A stretch of 64,000 nt of DNA. It comes from Mesorhizobium sp. CA8 (GTDB lineage: Bacteria; Pseudomonadota; Alphaproteobacteria; Rhizobiales; Rhizobiaceae). Both the position numbers and the translations under genes were made by a program. Of this stretch, positions 44,367 through 52,637 are shown one piece after another (position 1 is the first letter of the stretch; each line of letters opens with the position of its first letter). The stretch spans positions 62,001 through 126,000 of the forward strand of contig NZ_JAIUHG010000012.1 of the NCBI RefSeq assembly GCF_020164955.1, read 5' to 3'. The notes under the pieces are model-generated. The model made no database searches, was not told the origin of the DNA, and saw only the letters and a list, made by a program, of their open reading frames with translations.

Positions 44367-45440
44367 TCAGTTGCCGGCCATCAGCGCGGACCACTTCTCC
44401 TGCGCCACGGCGAAGTTCGGCACCCAGAACTTGAAGTTCTGCTTGTAGCCCTGCTTCTGGCGCTCCGGCGTGTTGGTCAGGAAGGCGGCGACGGAAGCGT
44501 CGACCTTGGGCCGCGCCTCGCTGTTGATCGGCGTGTAGGAGGTCTTCTCGGTCAGAATCTCCTGCGCATTCTTGCCGAGATAGGCGTTGAGCAGCGCGTA
44601 AGCTGCATCCGTGTCCTTGACGCCGACCGGGATCGTCATCTGGTCCATCACCACCAGCCAATCCTGCCATGCGGGTGCGTATTTGGCGCCGTTCTTGACC
44701 GCGGTCATGGCGCGGCCGGTCCACATCATCAGCATGTCGGCCTCGCCGGATTCGGCGAGCTGCTGCGATTCAGCGCCCGTCTTCCAGAAGATGGTATCGG
44801 GCCCGAGCTTGCGGACCACATCGATGGCCTTGTCGATATCGGCCACCGTCATCGCCTTCGGATCGCCGCCTGCATATTTGAAGGCCTGTTCGAGCAAGCC
44901 GCCGGTCGGGCTGCCGGAGCCGTCGATCCCGCGCACGCCCGGGAACTTTTCGGTGTCGAAGAAGTCGGCCCAGCTCTTGGGCGGATTATCCTTGTACTTC
45001 TCCTTGTTGTACATCAGCACGACGCCATAGTTCATCGCCGGCACCGAGCATTCGCCGACCTGGCCTTCCGGGATTTTCGAGACGTCGAGCTTTGTCAGAT
45101 CGAGCTTCTGGAACAGCTTGCCGCAATAGACGTAAGGCGGCAGGTCGTCGGTATCGACGACGTCCCAGGTGACATTGCCGGATTCGACCTGCGCCTGCAG
45201 CTTGGCGATCTCGGTCGGGCCGTCATTGAGCAGCTTGACGCCGGACTTGTCGACGAACTCCTTCAGCGCCGCCGTCTGACCGTCCTGGTAGATGCCGCCA
45301 TAGGAGACGAAGGTCAGGGTTTTGCCTTTGAGCGAGCCTTCCTTCACCTCGCCCGCCACGGGCTTGTCCTGCGCGAAAGCCGCGCCGGTCAGAACGCCAA
45401 GCGCCAGGACGGCGCCGATGCCATATCTCGATTTCAACAT
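44367..45440 (-). CDS. Polyamine-type ABC importer periplasmic binding protein (PotD-like)
   Basis: A 357-residue solute-binding protein with a Sec signal peptide ending AFA-QD at about residue 22. Family features: LTFVSYGGIYQDGQTAALKE, WDVVDTDDLPPYVYCGKLFQ, NYGVVLMYNKEKYKDNPPKS, ESGEADMLMMWTGRA. These follow the PotD/PotF fold (SBP_bac_8-like). Start ATG at 45440 has GGGAGAG about 8 nt upstream; an in-frame ATG seven codons earlier is weaker. Ligand assignment to polyamines is by family resemblance. Confidence 0.88.
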   Translation of the reverse strand: MLKSRYGIGAVLALGVLTGAAFAQDKPVAGEVKEGSLKGKTLTFVSYGGIYQDGQTAALKEFVDKSGVKLLNDGPTEIAKLQAQVESGNVTWDVVDTDDLPPYVYCGKLFQKLDLTKLDVSKIPEGQVGECSVPAMNYGVVLMYNKEKYKDNPPKSWADFFDTEKFPGVRGIDGSGSPTGGLLEQAFKYAGGDPKAMTVADIDKAIDVVRKLGPDTIFWKTGAESQQLAESGEADMLMMWTGRAMTAVKNGAKYAPAWQDWLVVMDQMTIPVGVKDTDAAYALLNAYLGKNAQEILTEKTSYTPINSEARPKVDASVAAFLTNTPERQKQGYKQNFKFWVPNFAVAQEKWSALMAGN

Positions 45441-45478
45441 AACGATAACTCTCCCATTCATGCCCGCGTTTTGATCGG

Positions 45479-46147
45479 TTACCTGGCGGCGGGCGGTTTC
45501 CAGGTCGTGTATTGGTCGAGCTCGGCGCGCACCGAGGTCGGCGGCGCGATGATCCACATCACTTCGGCCCGGCCGCTGCCGATGTTCTCCGTGCGATGCG
45601 GAGTGGCCGTTGTGTATTCGACGCTGTCGCCCTCTTCGAGGACATGACGCGCCTCGCCGAGCGAGACCTCGACAATGCCGCGCAGCACGATCAGCATCTC
45701 ATGTGCGTCGCCATGCGTGTATTGGTCGGGGCCGGTCGAGCCGCCGATCTCGAACTCGCCGACATAGACTTCCATGTCGCTGAGCGGCGGCCGCGACAAG
45801 AGCATCTTGCGGCAGCCGTCGCTGGGCGGCAGGCTTGGGCGCTCGCTGCGCCTGAGCACGCCGTGGTGATTTTGAGCCGCGCTTTCCGCAAACAGCAGCG
45901 CGACGCTGACTCCCAGCGCGGAAGCGATCTGATTGAGCGATGCCGTGCTGGCCCCGGTCAGGCCGCGCTCGAGCTGGCTGATGAAGCTGGCGCTGGTTCC
46001 GGTCGCCTCGGCGAGGTCGCGCAAGGAAAGGCGGCGAGCAAGGCGAAGGCTCTTGAGCCGCATGCCCAGAGCCTGATGGGCAAGCGTTGCGGCCGCACCG
46101 GCGGCGTTTGCCGCCTGCGCCCGACCGTTGCCAGATGCCTTGGGCAT
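45479..46147 (-). CDS. HTH-cupin transcriptional regulator (PuuR-like)
   Basis: A 222-residue regulator. N-terminal XRE helix-turn-helix (about 35-90): LKSLRLARRLSLRDLAEATG, TSASFISQLERGLTGASTAS; C-terminal cupin_2 domain (about 145-215): DQYTHGDAHEMLIVLRGIVE, VLEEGDSVEYTTATPHRTEN. PuuR of E. coli has the same architecture and represses putrescine utilisation. It leads the seven-gene leftward operon and has a perfect palindrome between its -35 and -10, so it very likely represses itself and the importer. GGAGGA precedes the ATG at 46147. Confidence 0.9.
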   Translation of the reverse strand: MPKASGNGRAQAANAAGAAATLAHQALGMRLKSLRLARRLSLRDLAEATGTSASFISQLERGLTGASTASLNQIASALGVSVALLFAESAAQNHHGVLRRSERPSLPPSDGCRKMLLSRPPLSDMEVYVGEFEIGGSTGPDQYTHGDAHEMLIVLRGIVEVSLGEARHVLEEGDSVEYTTATPHRTENIGSGRAEVMWIIAPPTSVRAELDQYTTWKPPAAR

Positions 46148-46168
46148 TCATGTTCCTCCACTGAACAA

Positions 46169-46197
46169 CTTGTACAGTGCCACTGTACAGATGGCAA
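46169..46197 (-). promoter_or_regulatory. Promoter with palindromic operator for the polyamine-type operon
   Basis: On the minus strand, TTGCCA (46197-46192) and TACAAG (46174-46169) are 17 nt apart. Filling the spacer is a perfect 19-bp palindrome, TGTACAGTG-C-CACTGTACA at 46171-46189 (plus strand). A dimeric repressor here would block RNA polymerase. The ATG of the HTH-cupin gene is 24 nt from the palindrome. Confidence 0.8.
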
Positions 46198-46267
46198 GAG
46201 GCATGGTTGCGCGGTCGGGCCGCATCCTCGCGGCTGCCGAGCCAGGGCTTCAGTTGAAAGAGAGGGG

Positions 46268-48127
46268 CTAGCCCTCACCCGACAGATCGCGGCGCGCCTT
46301 GTCGAGCTCTTCGGCATAACGGCGCATCAGATGGCTCTCGGTGAGCAGGCCAAGCACGATGCGCTCGTCGAAATCCTCGACCACCGCCAGTTCCTCGGCC
46401 CCGGTGCGCTGGAAGGTCTCGGCGGCGGTCTGGACATTCATCGACGGCACCAGCACCGCGTCCTTGAACTGGGCGAGCGCGCTCACCGGCATTTCGCCAT
46501 CGGAGCGATCGCTGTGCAGTTCCGGCACCAGCAGCATGCCGACATATTGGTCGGCCTGCTCGACGGCGATGACGCGCTGTCCCGAGCCGAGCGGAACTTC
46601 CATGCGAAATTCGGAAAGCGTGGTCGAGGCAGGAATGGTGCGGACATCCTTGCGCATCATCGAGCCGACGGTGAGGCTGCGCATCCAACCGACGTCATGC
46701 GCGCTGCGGATCGTCTCGCCGCGCAGGTGGAAGCGCCAGGTCGAGAAGGAGTAGCCGAAGGTCTCGCGCACCAGGATCGCCGACATGATCGAGGCCGCCA
46801 GCACGACGCCGGTGAGCGTCAGGTCGCGGGTCGATTCCAGCGCCAGGAACGTCATGGTCAGTGGACCGCCGACGACGCCGACCGCAAGCGAGGTCATGCC
46901 GACGACGGCGGCGACTGCCGGGTCGATGCCGGCCGATGGCGCGGTCAGCGTCATGACGCCGGCAAAGACCTTGCCGAGCAAAGCGCCCAGGAACAGCGAG
47001 GCGAAGAACAGGCCGCCGCGGAAGCCGGAGCCAAGGGAGATGGCCGAGGCCGCCAGCTTCATCACGAAAACGCTCGCCACCACCGGCAGCGCGTAGTTCA
47101 TGGCGAACTCGCGGTGCAGCGCGCCATGGCCGCTGGACAGCACTTGCGGCGTGACCAGCCCGAGCAGGCCGACGAAGATGCCGCCGATGAAGGGCCTGAC
47201 CGACGCGTCGACCGACAACCGCACGAAGACGCGCTCGACAATGCTCACCAGATGCATGATGGCGATCGAGGCTGCCCCGCCGAACAGCCCGAGAAGCAGG
47301 AACGGCACATATTCGCCGGCGGTCAAATTCGGCAAGCCCGACAGTTCCAGCGGGAATGGCACGCCGCCGAAGACTTCCGCTGTCAGCGAGGCCGAGATTG
47401 CCGCCGTCATCACTGGCGCCACATTGGCGACGGAGTAGATGCCGATCACCAGCTCGAAACCGTAGAAGGCGCCGGTCAGCGGCGCGTCGAAGGCGGCGGC
47501 GATTGCACCGGCCGCACCGCAACCGACCAGGATGCGCACGTCATTGCGGCGCAGGTGGAAGGCGCGGGCAAGTCGGGACGCAATGCCGGAGCCGATCTGG
47601 GTGTAGCCGGCTTCCAATCCGACCGAGGCGCCGAAGCCGCTGGAGATCATCGTCTGCGCCACGATGATGAACGTGTCGGTGAGCGACATGCGCCCGCCAT
47701 AGAGCGCGTTGGCCTCGATCGGGTCGACCGGCGTGCGGAACTTGCGCTTTCTGAGCCAGATGACGGAAAGCCCGAGCAGCAGGCCGCCGATCGCCGGGAA
47801 CATCGCCTGTACCGGGTCGGCAAGCGAGAACATCGCCGAGAGCCGGCCGCCCGGCTGCACGTCGAACAGCAGGTAATGCATGCCTTGCACCAGCGCGCTC
47901 ATGCCGGTGACCACCGCGCCCGCGATCACGCCGACCACGCCGGCCATCAGTACGATCACGATGCCGCGCGCCTCGAGCACCGGAATCGAACTGATCAGCA
48001 CCGCGCGAAGCCGCCGGGCGTAGACTTGTGGGTCGTTTCTGGCAGGCAACGGGACGGCTCGCCGGTATGCGAAAGAAAAACAGCTGCCGTGCCTGATACG
48101 CGCGGCGGCTTTGTGTGGCAACCGCAA
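46268..48127 (-). CDS. ClC-family chloride channel/transporter with CBS domains
   Basis: A 619-residue membrane protein: a ClC core (about residues 50-455, ten or more membrane helices) followed by two CBS domains (about 480-600). The position of the GREGP motif reads GLEAGYTQIGSGIASRL (about 185-200), keeping the gating Glu; the late motif GSGFRGGLFFASLFLGALLG replaces GxFxP. The ClC transporter activity is presumed H+/Cl- exchange. The first ~35 residues are basic and may not be translated; no better ATG is available until the first membrane helix. It is upstream of, but probably not co-transcribed with, the HTH-cupin gene, which has its own promoter. Confidence 0.85.
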   Translation of the reverse strand: MRLPHKAAARIRHGSCFSFAYRRAVPLPARNDPQVYARRLRAVLISSIPVLEARGIVIVLMAGVVGVIAGAVVTGMSALVQGMHYLLFDVQPGGRLSAMFSLADPVQAMFPAIGGLLLGLSVIWLRKRKFRTPVDPIEANALYGGRMSLTDTFIIVAQTMISSGFGASVGLEAGYTQIGSGIASRLARAFHLRRNDVRILVGCGAAGAIAAAFDAPLTGAFYGFELVIGIYSVANVAPVMTAAISASLTAEVFGGVPFPLELSGLPNLTAGEYVPFLLLGLFGGAASIAIMHLVSIVERVFVRLSVDASVRPFIGGIFVGLLGLVTPQVLSSGHGALHREFAMNYALPVVASVFVMKLAASAISLGSGFRGGLFFASLFLGALLGKVFAGVMTLTAPSAGIDPAVAAVVGMTSLAVGVVGGPLTMTFLALESTRDLTLTGVVLAASIMSAILVRETFGYSFSTWRFHLRGETIRSAHDVGWMRSLTVGSMMRKDVRTIPASTTLSEFRMEVPLGSGQRVIAVEQADQYVGMLLVPELHSDRSDGEMPVSALAQFKDAVLVPSMNVQTAAETFQRTGAEELAVVEDFDERIVLGLLTESHLMRRYAEELDKARRDLSGEG

Positions 48128-48262
48128 TGCCGACCGCTTATGGCGCCATTTTGGCGTTGCGCCGCATTAGCGTTACGAAAAACTTGTCGCCGCGACCAAG
48201 GAGATAGAGTTAGTCAGGGGCCGGAATGTTCAGCGAGCAGCGCCGGGCAGCACCAGGTTTCT

Positions 48263-48297
48263 TCTCCCACCTTCGCGCAAGCTTGGAGGGCTACGGT
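48263..48297 (+). promoter_or_regulatory. Flagellar promoter with activator site (flhA operon)
   Basis: CGCGCAAG (48274-48281), ten bases, TACGGT (48292-48297). The upstream half-site TCTCCCAC (48263-48270) is poor. This promoter would keep flhA-fliR in the flagellar regulon although they are cut off from fliQ. Confidence 0.7.
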
Positions 48298-48341
48298 CGA
48301 GGGCCTGCCCTCTACGTGGCGGCTCTGGATTTGGGGACGAT

Positions 48342-50429
48342 ATGGCAATCAGCGAAACACTTGTGCCTGGCGCGGTAGCCAAGAACGGGCGCGACGTTTT
48401 CTTCGCGCTCGGCATCGTCGTCATCCTGGCGGTGCTGTTCCTGCCGATCCCGGCCTTCCTCATCGATATCGGCCTTGCCTTCTCGATTGCGCTTTCGGTG
48501 CTGATCCTGATGGTGGCGCTGTGGATCCAGCGGCCGCTCGACTTCTCGTCCTTCCCGACCGTGCTGCTCATCGCCACGATGCTCAGGCTCTCGCTCAACA
48601 TCGCCACCACCCGCATGATTCTGTCGCACGGCAACGAGGGCACGCACGCGGCCGGCTATGTCATCTCCGGCTTCTCGAAGCTGGTGATGTCGAGCGACTT
48701 CGTCATCGGCCTCATCGTCTTCATGATCCTGATCGTGGTGAACTTCATCGTCATCACCAAGGGCGCGACCCGTATCGCAGAAGTCGGCGCGCGCTTCACT
48801 CTCGACGCCATCCCCGGCAAGCAGATGTCGATCGACGCCGACCTTTCCGCCGGCATGATCGACGACAAGACGGCGCAGCTGCGCCGCCGCGAGTTGGAAG
48901 AGGAATCTTCCTTCTTCGGCTCGATGGACGGCGCCTCGAAATTCGTCCGCGGCGACGCCATCGCCGGCCTGATCATCACCGCCATCAACATCGTCGGCGG
49001 CATCGCCATCGGTTATTTGCGCCACGGCATGGGCCTCGGCCAGGCGGCCGACGTCTTCATCAAGCTGTCGGTCGGCGACGGCCTCGTCACCCAGATCCCC
49101 GCCCTCATCGTTTCGCTCGCCGCCGGCATGCTGGTCTCCAAGGGCGGCACGCGCGGATCGACCAACCAGGCGGTGTTCGGCCAGCTCGGCGCGCATCCGC
49201 GCGCCCTCTACGTCGCCGCCTCGCTGCTCGTCATCCTCGGCCTGATGCCCGGCCTGCCGCTCTTCCCCTTCTTCGCGCTCGCCGGCGGCATGGCCGGGCT
49301 CGGCTACATCATCCCGCTGCGCCAGAGCCGCGAACGCGCCGCCGCGGAAGCCCTGAAGACGCAGGAGAAGGCGAACAAGGTCGAGGAGGAGAAGAACTCG
49401 GTCAAAGCCTCGCTGGTCACCGCCGAGATCGAGCTTCTGATCGGCAAGCAGCTTTCGACAAGGCTGATGGTGGCGCATCAGGAGCTGGTGTTCCGCATGT
49501 CGAAGATGCGCAAGAAATTCGCCCAGCAATACGGTTTCGTGGTGCCGGAGGTGCGCGTCGCCGACGACTTCGCCATCCCGCCGAAGAGCTATCAGATCAA
49601 GGTGCACGGCACAGTGGTCGCCGAATACCAGATGCGCGTCGGCGAGATCATGGTGCTGCTCGGCACGCGCGGCGTGCCGGAGATCCCCGGCGAGGAGATC
49701 CGCGAGCCGGCCTTCGGCATGCGCGCCTATTCGGTGCTCGAAACCTTCGCCGAGGACCTGAAGCGCGAGAACTTCACCTTCGCCGACAACATGTCGGTGC
49801 TGCTCACGCATCTTTCCGAGGTGATCCGCAACAACCTGCCGCAGCTCCTGTCCTACAAGGATATGAAGGCGCTCCTGGAACGGCTCGATCCGGAATACCG
49901 CAAACTCGCCGACGAGATCTGCACGTCGCACATTTCCTATCCCGGCCTGCAGGCCGTGCTGAAGCTGCTGCTCGCCGAGCGCGTCTCGATCCGCAACCTG
50001 CATCTGATCATCGAGGCCATCGCCGAGATCGCGCCGCATGTGCGCCGCACCGAGCAGATCGTCGAGCATGTGCGCATCCGCATGGCGCAGCAGATCTGCG
50101 GCGATCTCTCCGAGGGCGGCATGCTCAAGGTGCTGCGCCTGGGCAACCGCTGGGACCTCGCCTTCCACCAGAGCCTCAAGCGCGATGCCAAGGGCGAGGT
50201 GCGCGAGTTCGACATCGATCCGCGCCAGCTCGAGGAATTCGGCCAGGACGCCACCAAGGCGATCCGCAAGCATCTCGAGGCCGGCGAGCGCTTCGTGCTC
50301 GTCACCGCGCCCGACGCGCGTCCCTATGTGCGCATGATCATCGAGCGGCTGTTCACGACGCTTCCCGTTCTCAGCCATGTCGAGATCGCCAAGGGCGTCG
50401 AGATCAAGGTGCTCGGGACCATCTCGTGA
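48342..50429 (+). CDS. flhA: FlhA, flagellar export gate protein
   Basis: A 695-residue gate protein. Residues 1-330 carry eight membrane segments. The FHIPEP family signature is [15 protein letters not shown] (about residues 78-93). The conserved cytoplasmic loop region [20 protein letters not shown] is at about 165-185, and the C-terminal cytoplasmic domain (about 345-695) forms the nonameric docking ring, containing [20 protein letters not shown]. Length is normal. It overlaps fliR by 4 nt. Confidence 0.97.
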   Translation: MAISETLVPGAVAKNGRDVFFALGIVVILAVLFLPIPAFLIDIGLAFSIALSVLILMVALWIQRPLDFSSFPTVLLIATMLRLSLNIATTRMILSHGNEGTHAAGYVISGFSKLVMSSDFVIGLIVFMILIVVNFIVITKGATRIAEVGARFTLDAIPGKQMSIDADLSAGMIDDKTAQLRRRELEEESSFFGSMDGASKFVRGDAIAGLIITAINIVGGIAIGYLRHGMGLGQAADVFIKLSVGDGLVTQIPALIVSLAAGMLVSKGGTRGSTNQAVFGQLGAHPRALYVAASLLVILGLMPGLPLFPFFALAGGMAGLGYIIPLRQSRERAAAEALKTQEKANKVEEEKNSVKASLVTAEIELLIGKQLSTRLMVAHQELVFRMSKMRKKFAQQYGFVVPEVRVADDFAIPPKSYQIKVHGTVVAEYQMRVGEIMVLLGTRGVPEIPGEEIREPAFGMRAYSVLETFAEDLKRENFTFADNMSVLLTHLSEVIRNNLPQLLSYKDMKALLERLDPEYRKLADEICTSHISYPGLQAVLKLLLAERVSIRNLHLIIEAIAEIAPHVRRTEQIVEHVRIRMAQQICGDLSEGGMLKVLRLGNRWDLAFHQSLKRDAKGEVREFDIDPRQLEEFGQDATKAIRKHLEAGERFVLVTAPDARPYVRMIIERLFTTLPVLSHVEIAKGVEIKVLGTIS

Positions 50430-51178
50430 ACGCGCTCTCGCAAGACGTCGTCATCGCCGCCTTCCTCGCTTTCTGCCGCATCGGCGCCTGCTTCATGCTG
50501 ATGCCGGGCCTGTCGAGCGCGCGGGTGCCGATCCAGATCCAGCTCTTCGTGTCGGTGGCGGCAACCGGCGGCCTGCTCGCTTTCCTGTGGGACCGCATCT
50601 ATCCGTTCGTCGATCCCCGACCGCAGATCCTGGCGCCGATGATCGTCTCCGAGTTGCTGGTCGGCGGGCTGATCGGCGCCATGACCAGGCTCTATATGGA
50701 GGCGCTGCGCTTCATGGGCTCGGCCATCGCCATGATGATCGGCTATGGCGGCTCTGGCGGGCCGGCGATCGAGGAGCCGGAGCCGCAGGCAGCCCTCGCC
50801 GCCATCATCTCGTTCTCGGCGCTGCTTCTGCTCTTCGTCTTCGACTTCGACCACGAGATCGTCAAGGCGCTCGTCGCCTCCTACCAGGTCGCTCCGGTCA
50901 ATGTGTTCTTCAACCCGCAGGCCGCCCTGGTCGACGTCACCGACACGGTGTCGGATGCCTTCTTCCTGGTCATCCGCCTCGGCAGCCCGTTCGTCGCCTA
51001 TGCCATCCTGGTCAATCTGACGATCGGTTTCGTCAACAAGCTGACGCCGCAGATCCCGGTCTATTTCATCTCGCTACCCTTCGTCCTCGCCGGCGGCATG
51101 ATCATCTTCTATTTCGCTGTCGGCACCTTGCTGTCGCTGTTTGTCGGCGGCTTCGTCGACCTCACGCTGGCGAGGTAG
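50426..51178 (+). CDS. fliR: FliR, flagellar export gate protein
   Basis: A 250-residue membrane protein of the export pore. Six hydrophobic segments. Family features: [25 protein letters not shown] near the N-terminus, [14 protein letters not shown] [20 protein letters not shown], and [20 protein letters not shown] at the C-terminus. Start is GTG at 50426, overlapping the flhA stop (GTGA). Confidence 0.95.
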   Translation: MNALSQDVVIAAFLAFCRIGACFMLMPGLSSARVPIQIQLFVSVAATGGLLAFLWDRIYPFVDPRPQILAPMIVSELLVGGLIGAMTRLYMEALRFMGSAIAMMIGYGGSGGPAIEEPEPQAALAAIISFSALLLLFVFDFDHEIVKALVASYQVAPVNVFFNPQAALVDVTDTVSDAFFLVIRLGSPFVAYAILVNLTIGFVNKLTPQIPVYFISLPFVLAGGMIIFYFAVGTLLSLFVGGFVDLTLAR

Positions 51179-51180
51179 CC

Positions 51181-51567
51181 ATGACCGCGCGCAAAGACCG
51201 CCTGAGGAAACTGGTCAAGGTGCAGGAGCAGTTGAAGGCGCTGCACGAGACCCGCCATGCCGGCTTCCTCGCCGCCGCCGTCAAGGCCGAAGCGGAGGCC
51301 AAGGAGCTGATCGAGCGCTTCGACACCGACAGCTCGCTGGGTTCCCTCTTTCCCGAAATCTATCATCGCCGCATCACCGACGCGCTCGGCCGTCAGGAAC
51401 GGAACCTCGAGAATGCCCGCCACGAAGTATCGCTGATCGCCACCGCGACGGCGCGCACCAACATGGTCGAGCGCGCCTACAAGGACGAGCGCCGCCGCGA
51501 CGAGCGCGAACGCTCCGACCGCGAGCGGCTCGATCTGATCATGCAGAAGCGAATCTCCGACGGCTAA
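51181..51567 (+). CDS. FliJ-like coiled-coil protein (candidate)
   Basis: A 128-residue, highly charged, all-helical protein 2 nt after fliR. It begins MTARKDRLRKLVKVQEQLKA LHETRHAGFL and ends in a long Arg/Glu helix (TARTNMVERAYKDERRRDER). Size (FliJ is 147 residues in E. coli) and coiled-coil layout fit FliJ, the stalk that links FliI to FlhA, and no other FliJ candidate is visible. Sequence identity alone would not prove this; it could be another small export chaperone. Confidence 0.6.
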   Translation: MTARKDRLRKLVKVQEQLKALHETRHAGFLAAAVKAEAEAKELIERFDTDSSLGSLFPEIYHRRITDALGRQERNLENARHEVSLIATATARTNMVERAYKDERRRDERERSDRERLDLIMQKRISDG

Positions 51568-51569
51568 TC

Positions 51570-51604
51570 ACCGCAAGCCTGCCACAAGCTTCTTGAGTCA
51601 TTGT
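51570..51604 (+). promoter_or_regulatory. Flagellar promoter with tandem activator half-sites (flgJ unit)
   Basis: ACCGCAAG (51570-51577), CCT, GCCACAAG (51581-51588), ten bases, CATTGT (51599-51604). The half-sites are 11 bp apart and both end in CAAG; the -10 box lacks the leading TA. A transcript starting near 51611 excludes a TTG at 51601 as start codon and supports TTG 51640. Confidence 0.6.
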
Positions 51605-51639
51605 GCAAACTGACAAAACCGGCAAAAGGCAGAGCTTTC

Positions 51640-52209
51640 TTGGCCATTTCCCCACCCAGCGACATCGTCATGGACGTTGCCCGCGCAGCGGAACCGGCCG
51701 ATGTCGAGGCCGCGCGCGCGGCGCTCGCGAGAAGGGCGAATGGCGCCTCGGCACCGTTCTCTGTCGATCCCGCCGCGACGGTCGATGCCGGCTCCATTCT
51801 GTCGCGCGCAACGGCCGACAAGGCGGAAGCCGCCAATCCGGCGAAGAAGTTCCAGCGCTTCGAGGCGATGGTGCTGACCACCTTCATCCAGAACATGATG
51901 CCCAAGGACACAGAGGGCGTTTACGGCAAGGGCCTGGCCGGCGACATGTGGAAGTCGCAGCTCGCCGAAAAGGTGGCCGATGTCATGGCCGCGCATGGCG
52001 GCATCGGCATCGCCCGGTCGATGCTTGCCGACCATTATCTCGACGGCAAGCACAAAGTGCCGGTCGGCCCGGTTGCCGGCGGACCGCAGAAAGCCGAGCT
52101 CGACCAGCAGACCCGGCTTTCGACCTCGATGATCGAGGAGCTTGAGCGCAAAGCCGCACGGTCGATGACCGGTGACGAAACAACCATAAAAACGGACATC
52201 AAGATCTAG
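51640..52209 (+). CDS. flgJ: FlgJ rod-binding domain protein (no muramidase domain)
   Basis: A 189-residue protein with the rod-binding (Rod-binding/FlgJ_N) domain at about residues 65-130: AKKFQRFEAMVLTTFIQNMM, PKDTEGVYGKGLAGDMWKSQ, LAEKVADVMAAHGGIGIARS. The peptidoglycan-hydrolase half of enteric FlgJ is absent; a separate transglycosylase is encoded after fliK. Start TTG at 51640 is preferred (MAISPPSDIVMDVARAAEP) because the longer frame would begin inside the promoter; ATG at 51670 is an alternative. Caps the growing rod. Confidence 0.85.
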   Translation: MAISPPSDIVMDVARAAEPADVEAARAALARRANGASAPFSVDPAATVDAGSILSRATADKAEAANPAKKFQRFEAMVLTTFIQNMMPKDTEGVYGKGLAGDMWKSQLAEKVADVMAAHGGIGIARSMLADHYLDGKHKVPVGPVAGGPQKAELDQQTRLSTSMIEELERKAARSMTGDETTIKTDIKI

Positions 52210-52217
52210 GGACCTAC

Positions 52218-52637
52218 ATGGCCGACCAAACGGACCTTTCCAACCTTCCCGCGCGTACCAATGCAATGGAGGCGCCCGCCGCCGCACGACCCGGCAACCT
52301 CGCCGCTATCATCGGCCGCATCGAGGAAGTCGTGGACGAGGAGACCGCCGGCATCCGCAGCGGAACGGCCTATGACCTCAAGGCCTCGAACGCGCGCAAA
52401 AGCCGGTATCTCTACGAGCTGAACCGCGCCCTGAAGGGCGCCAACGAGATCGAATTCCTCGAGCAGCATCGCGAAGGTCTGCTGCGGCTGCGCCAAAAGC
52501 TGGCGAAGAACGAGGCGGCGATCCTTGCCCATCTCAACGCCGTCAACGAGGTCGCCACGCTTTTGAGGAACGCCATCCAGCGCGCCGATGCCGACGGCAC
52601 CTATTCGGCCGGCGAGTTCGGCATGGCCCGAGCATGA
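52218..52637 (+). CDS. FlgN-like export chaperone (candidate)
   Basis: A 139-residue soluble helical protein 8 nt after flgJ. It has NLAAIIGRIEEVVDEETAGI, YELNRALKGANEIEFLEQHR and LRQKLAKNEAAILAHLNAVN EVATLL. The early helix with VxxVVxEE and the late helix rich in Leu/Asn resemble FlgN, the chaperone for FlgK and FlgL. The last residues and the TGA stop lie inside an intergenic palindrome (52630-52678), so the end of the gene has been formed or modified by that repeat. Confidence 0.65.
   Translation: MADQTDLSNLPARTNAMEAPAAARPGNLAAIIGRIEEVVDEETAGIRSGTAYDLKASNARKSRYLYELNRALKGANEIEFLEQHREGLLRLRQKLAKNEAAILAHLNAVNEVATLLRNAIQRADADGTYSAGEFGMARA

Noticed and set aside
46018..46025. Another CGCGCAAG outside the flagellar promoters
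   Set aside because: It lies inside the HTH-cupin coding region; the bases 10 nt downstream are GA, not a -10 box, and no half-site is present 11 bp upstream.
48312..50378. 688-codon minus-strand frame opposite flhA
   Set aside because: Shadow of flhA; no recognisable motif and no upstream signals.
45512..51178. A very long plus-strand open frame of 1888 codons
   Set aside because: It runs antisense to the HTH-cupin and ClC genes and then in another frame through flhA before merging with the real fliR frame. The translation is low-complexity His/Arg/Asp/Gly, as expected from GC-rich shadows. Only its last 251 codons (fliR) are real.
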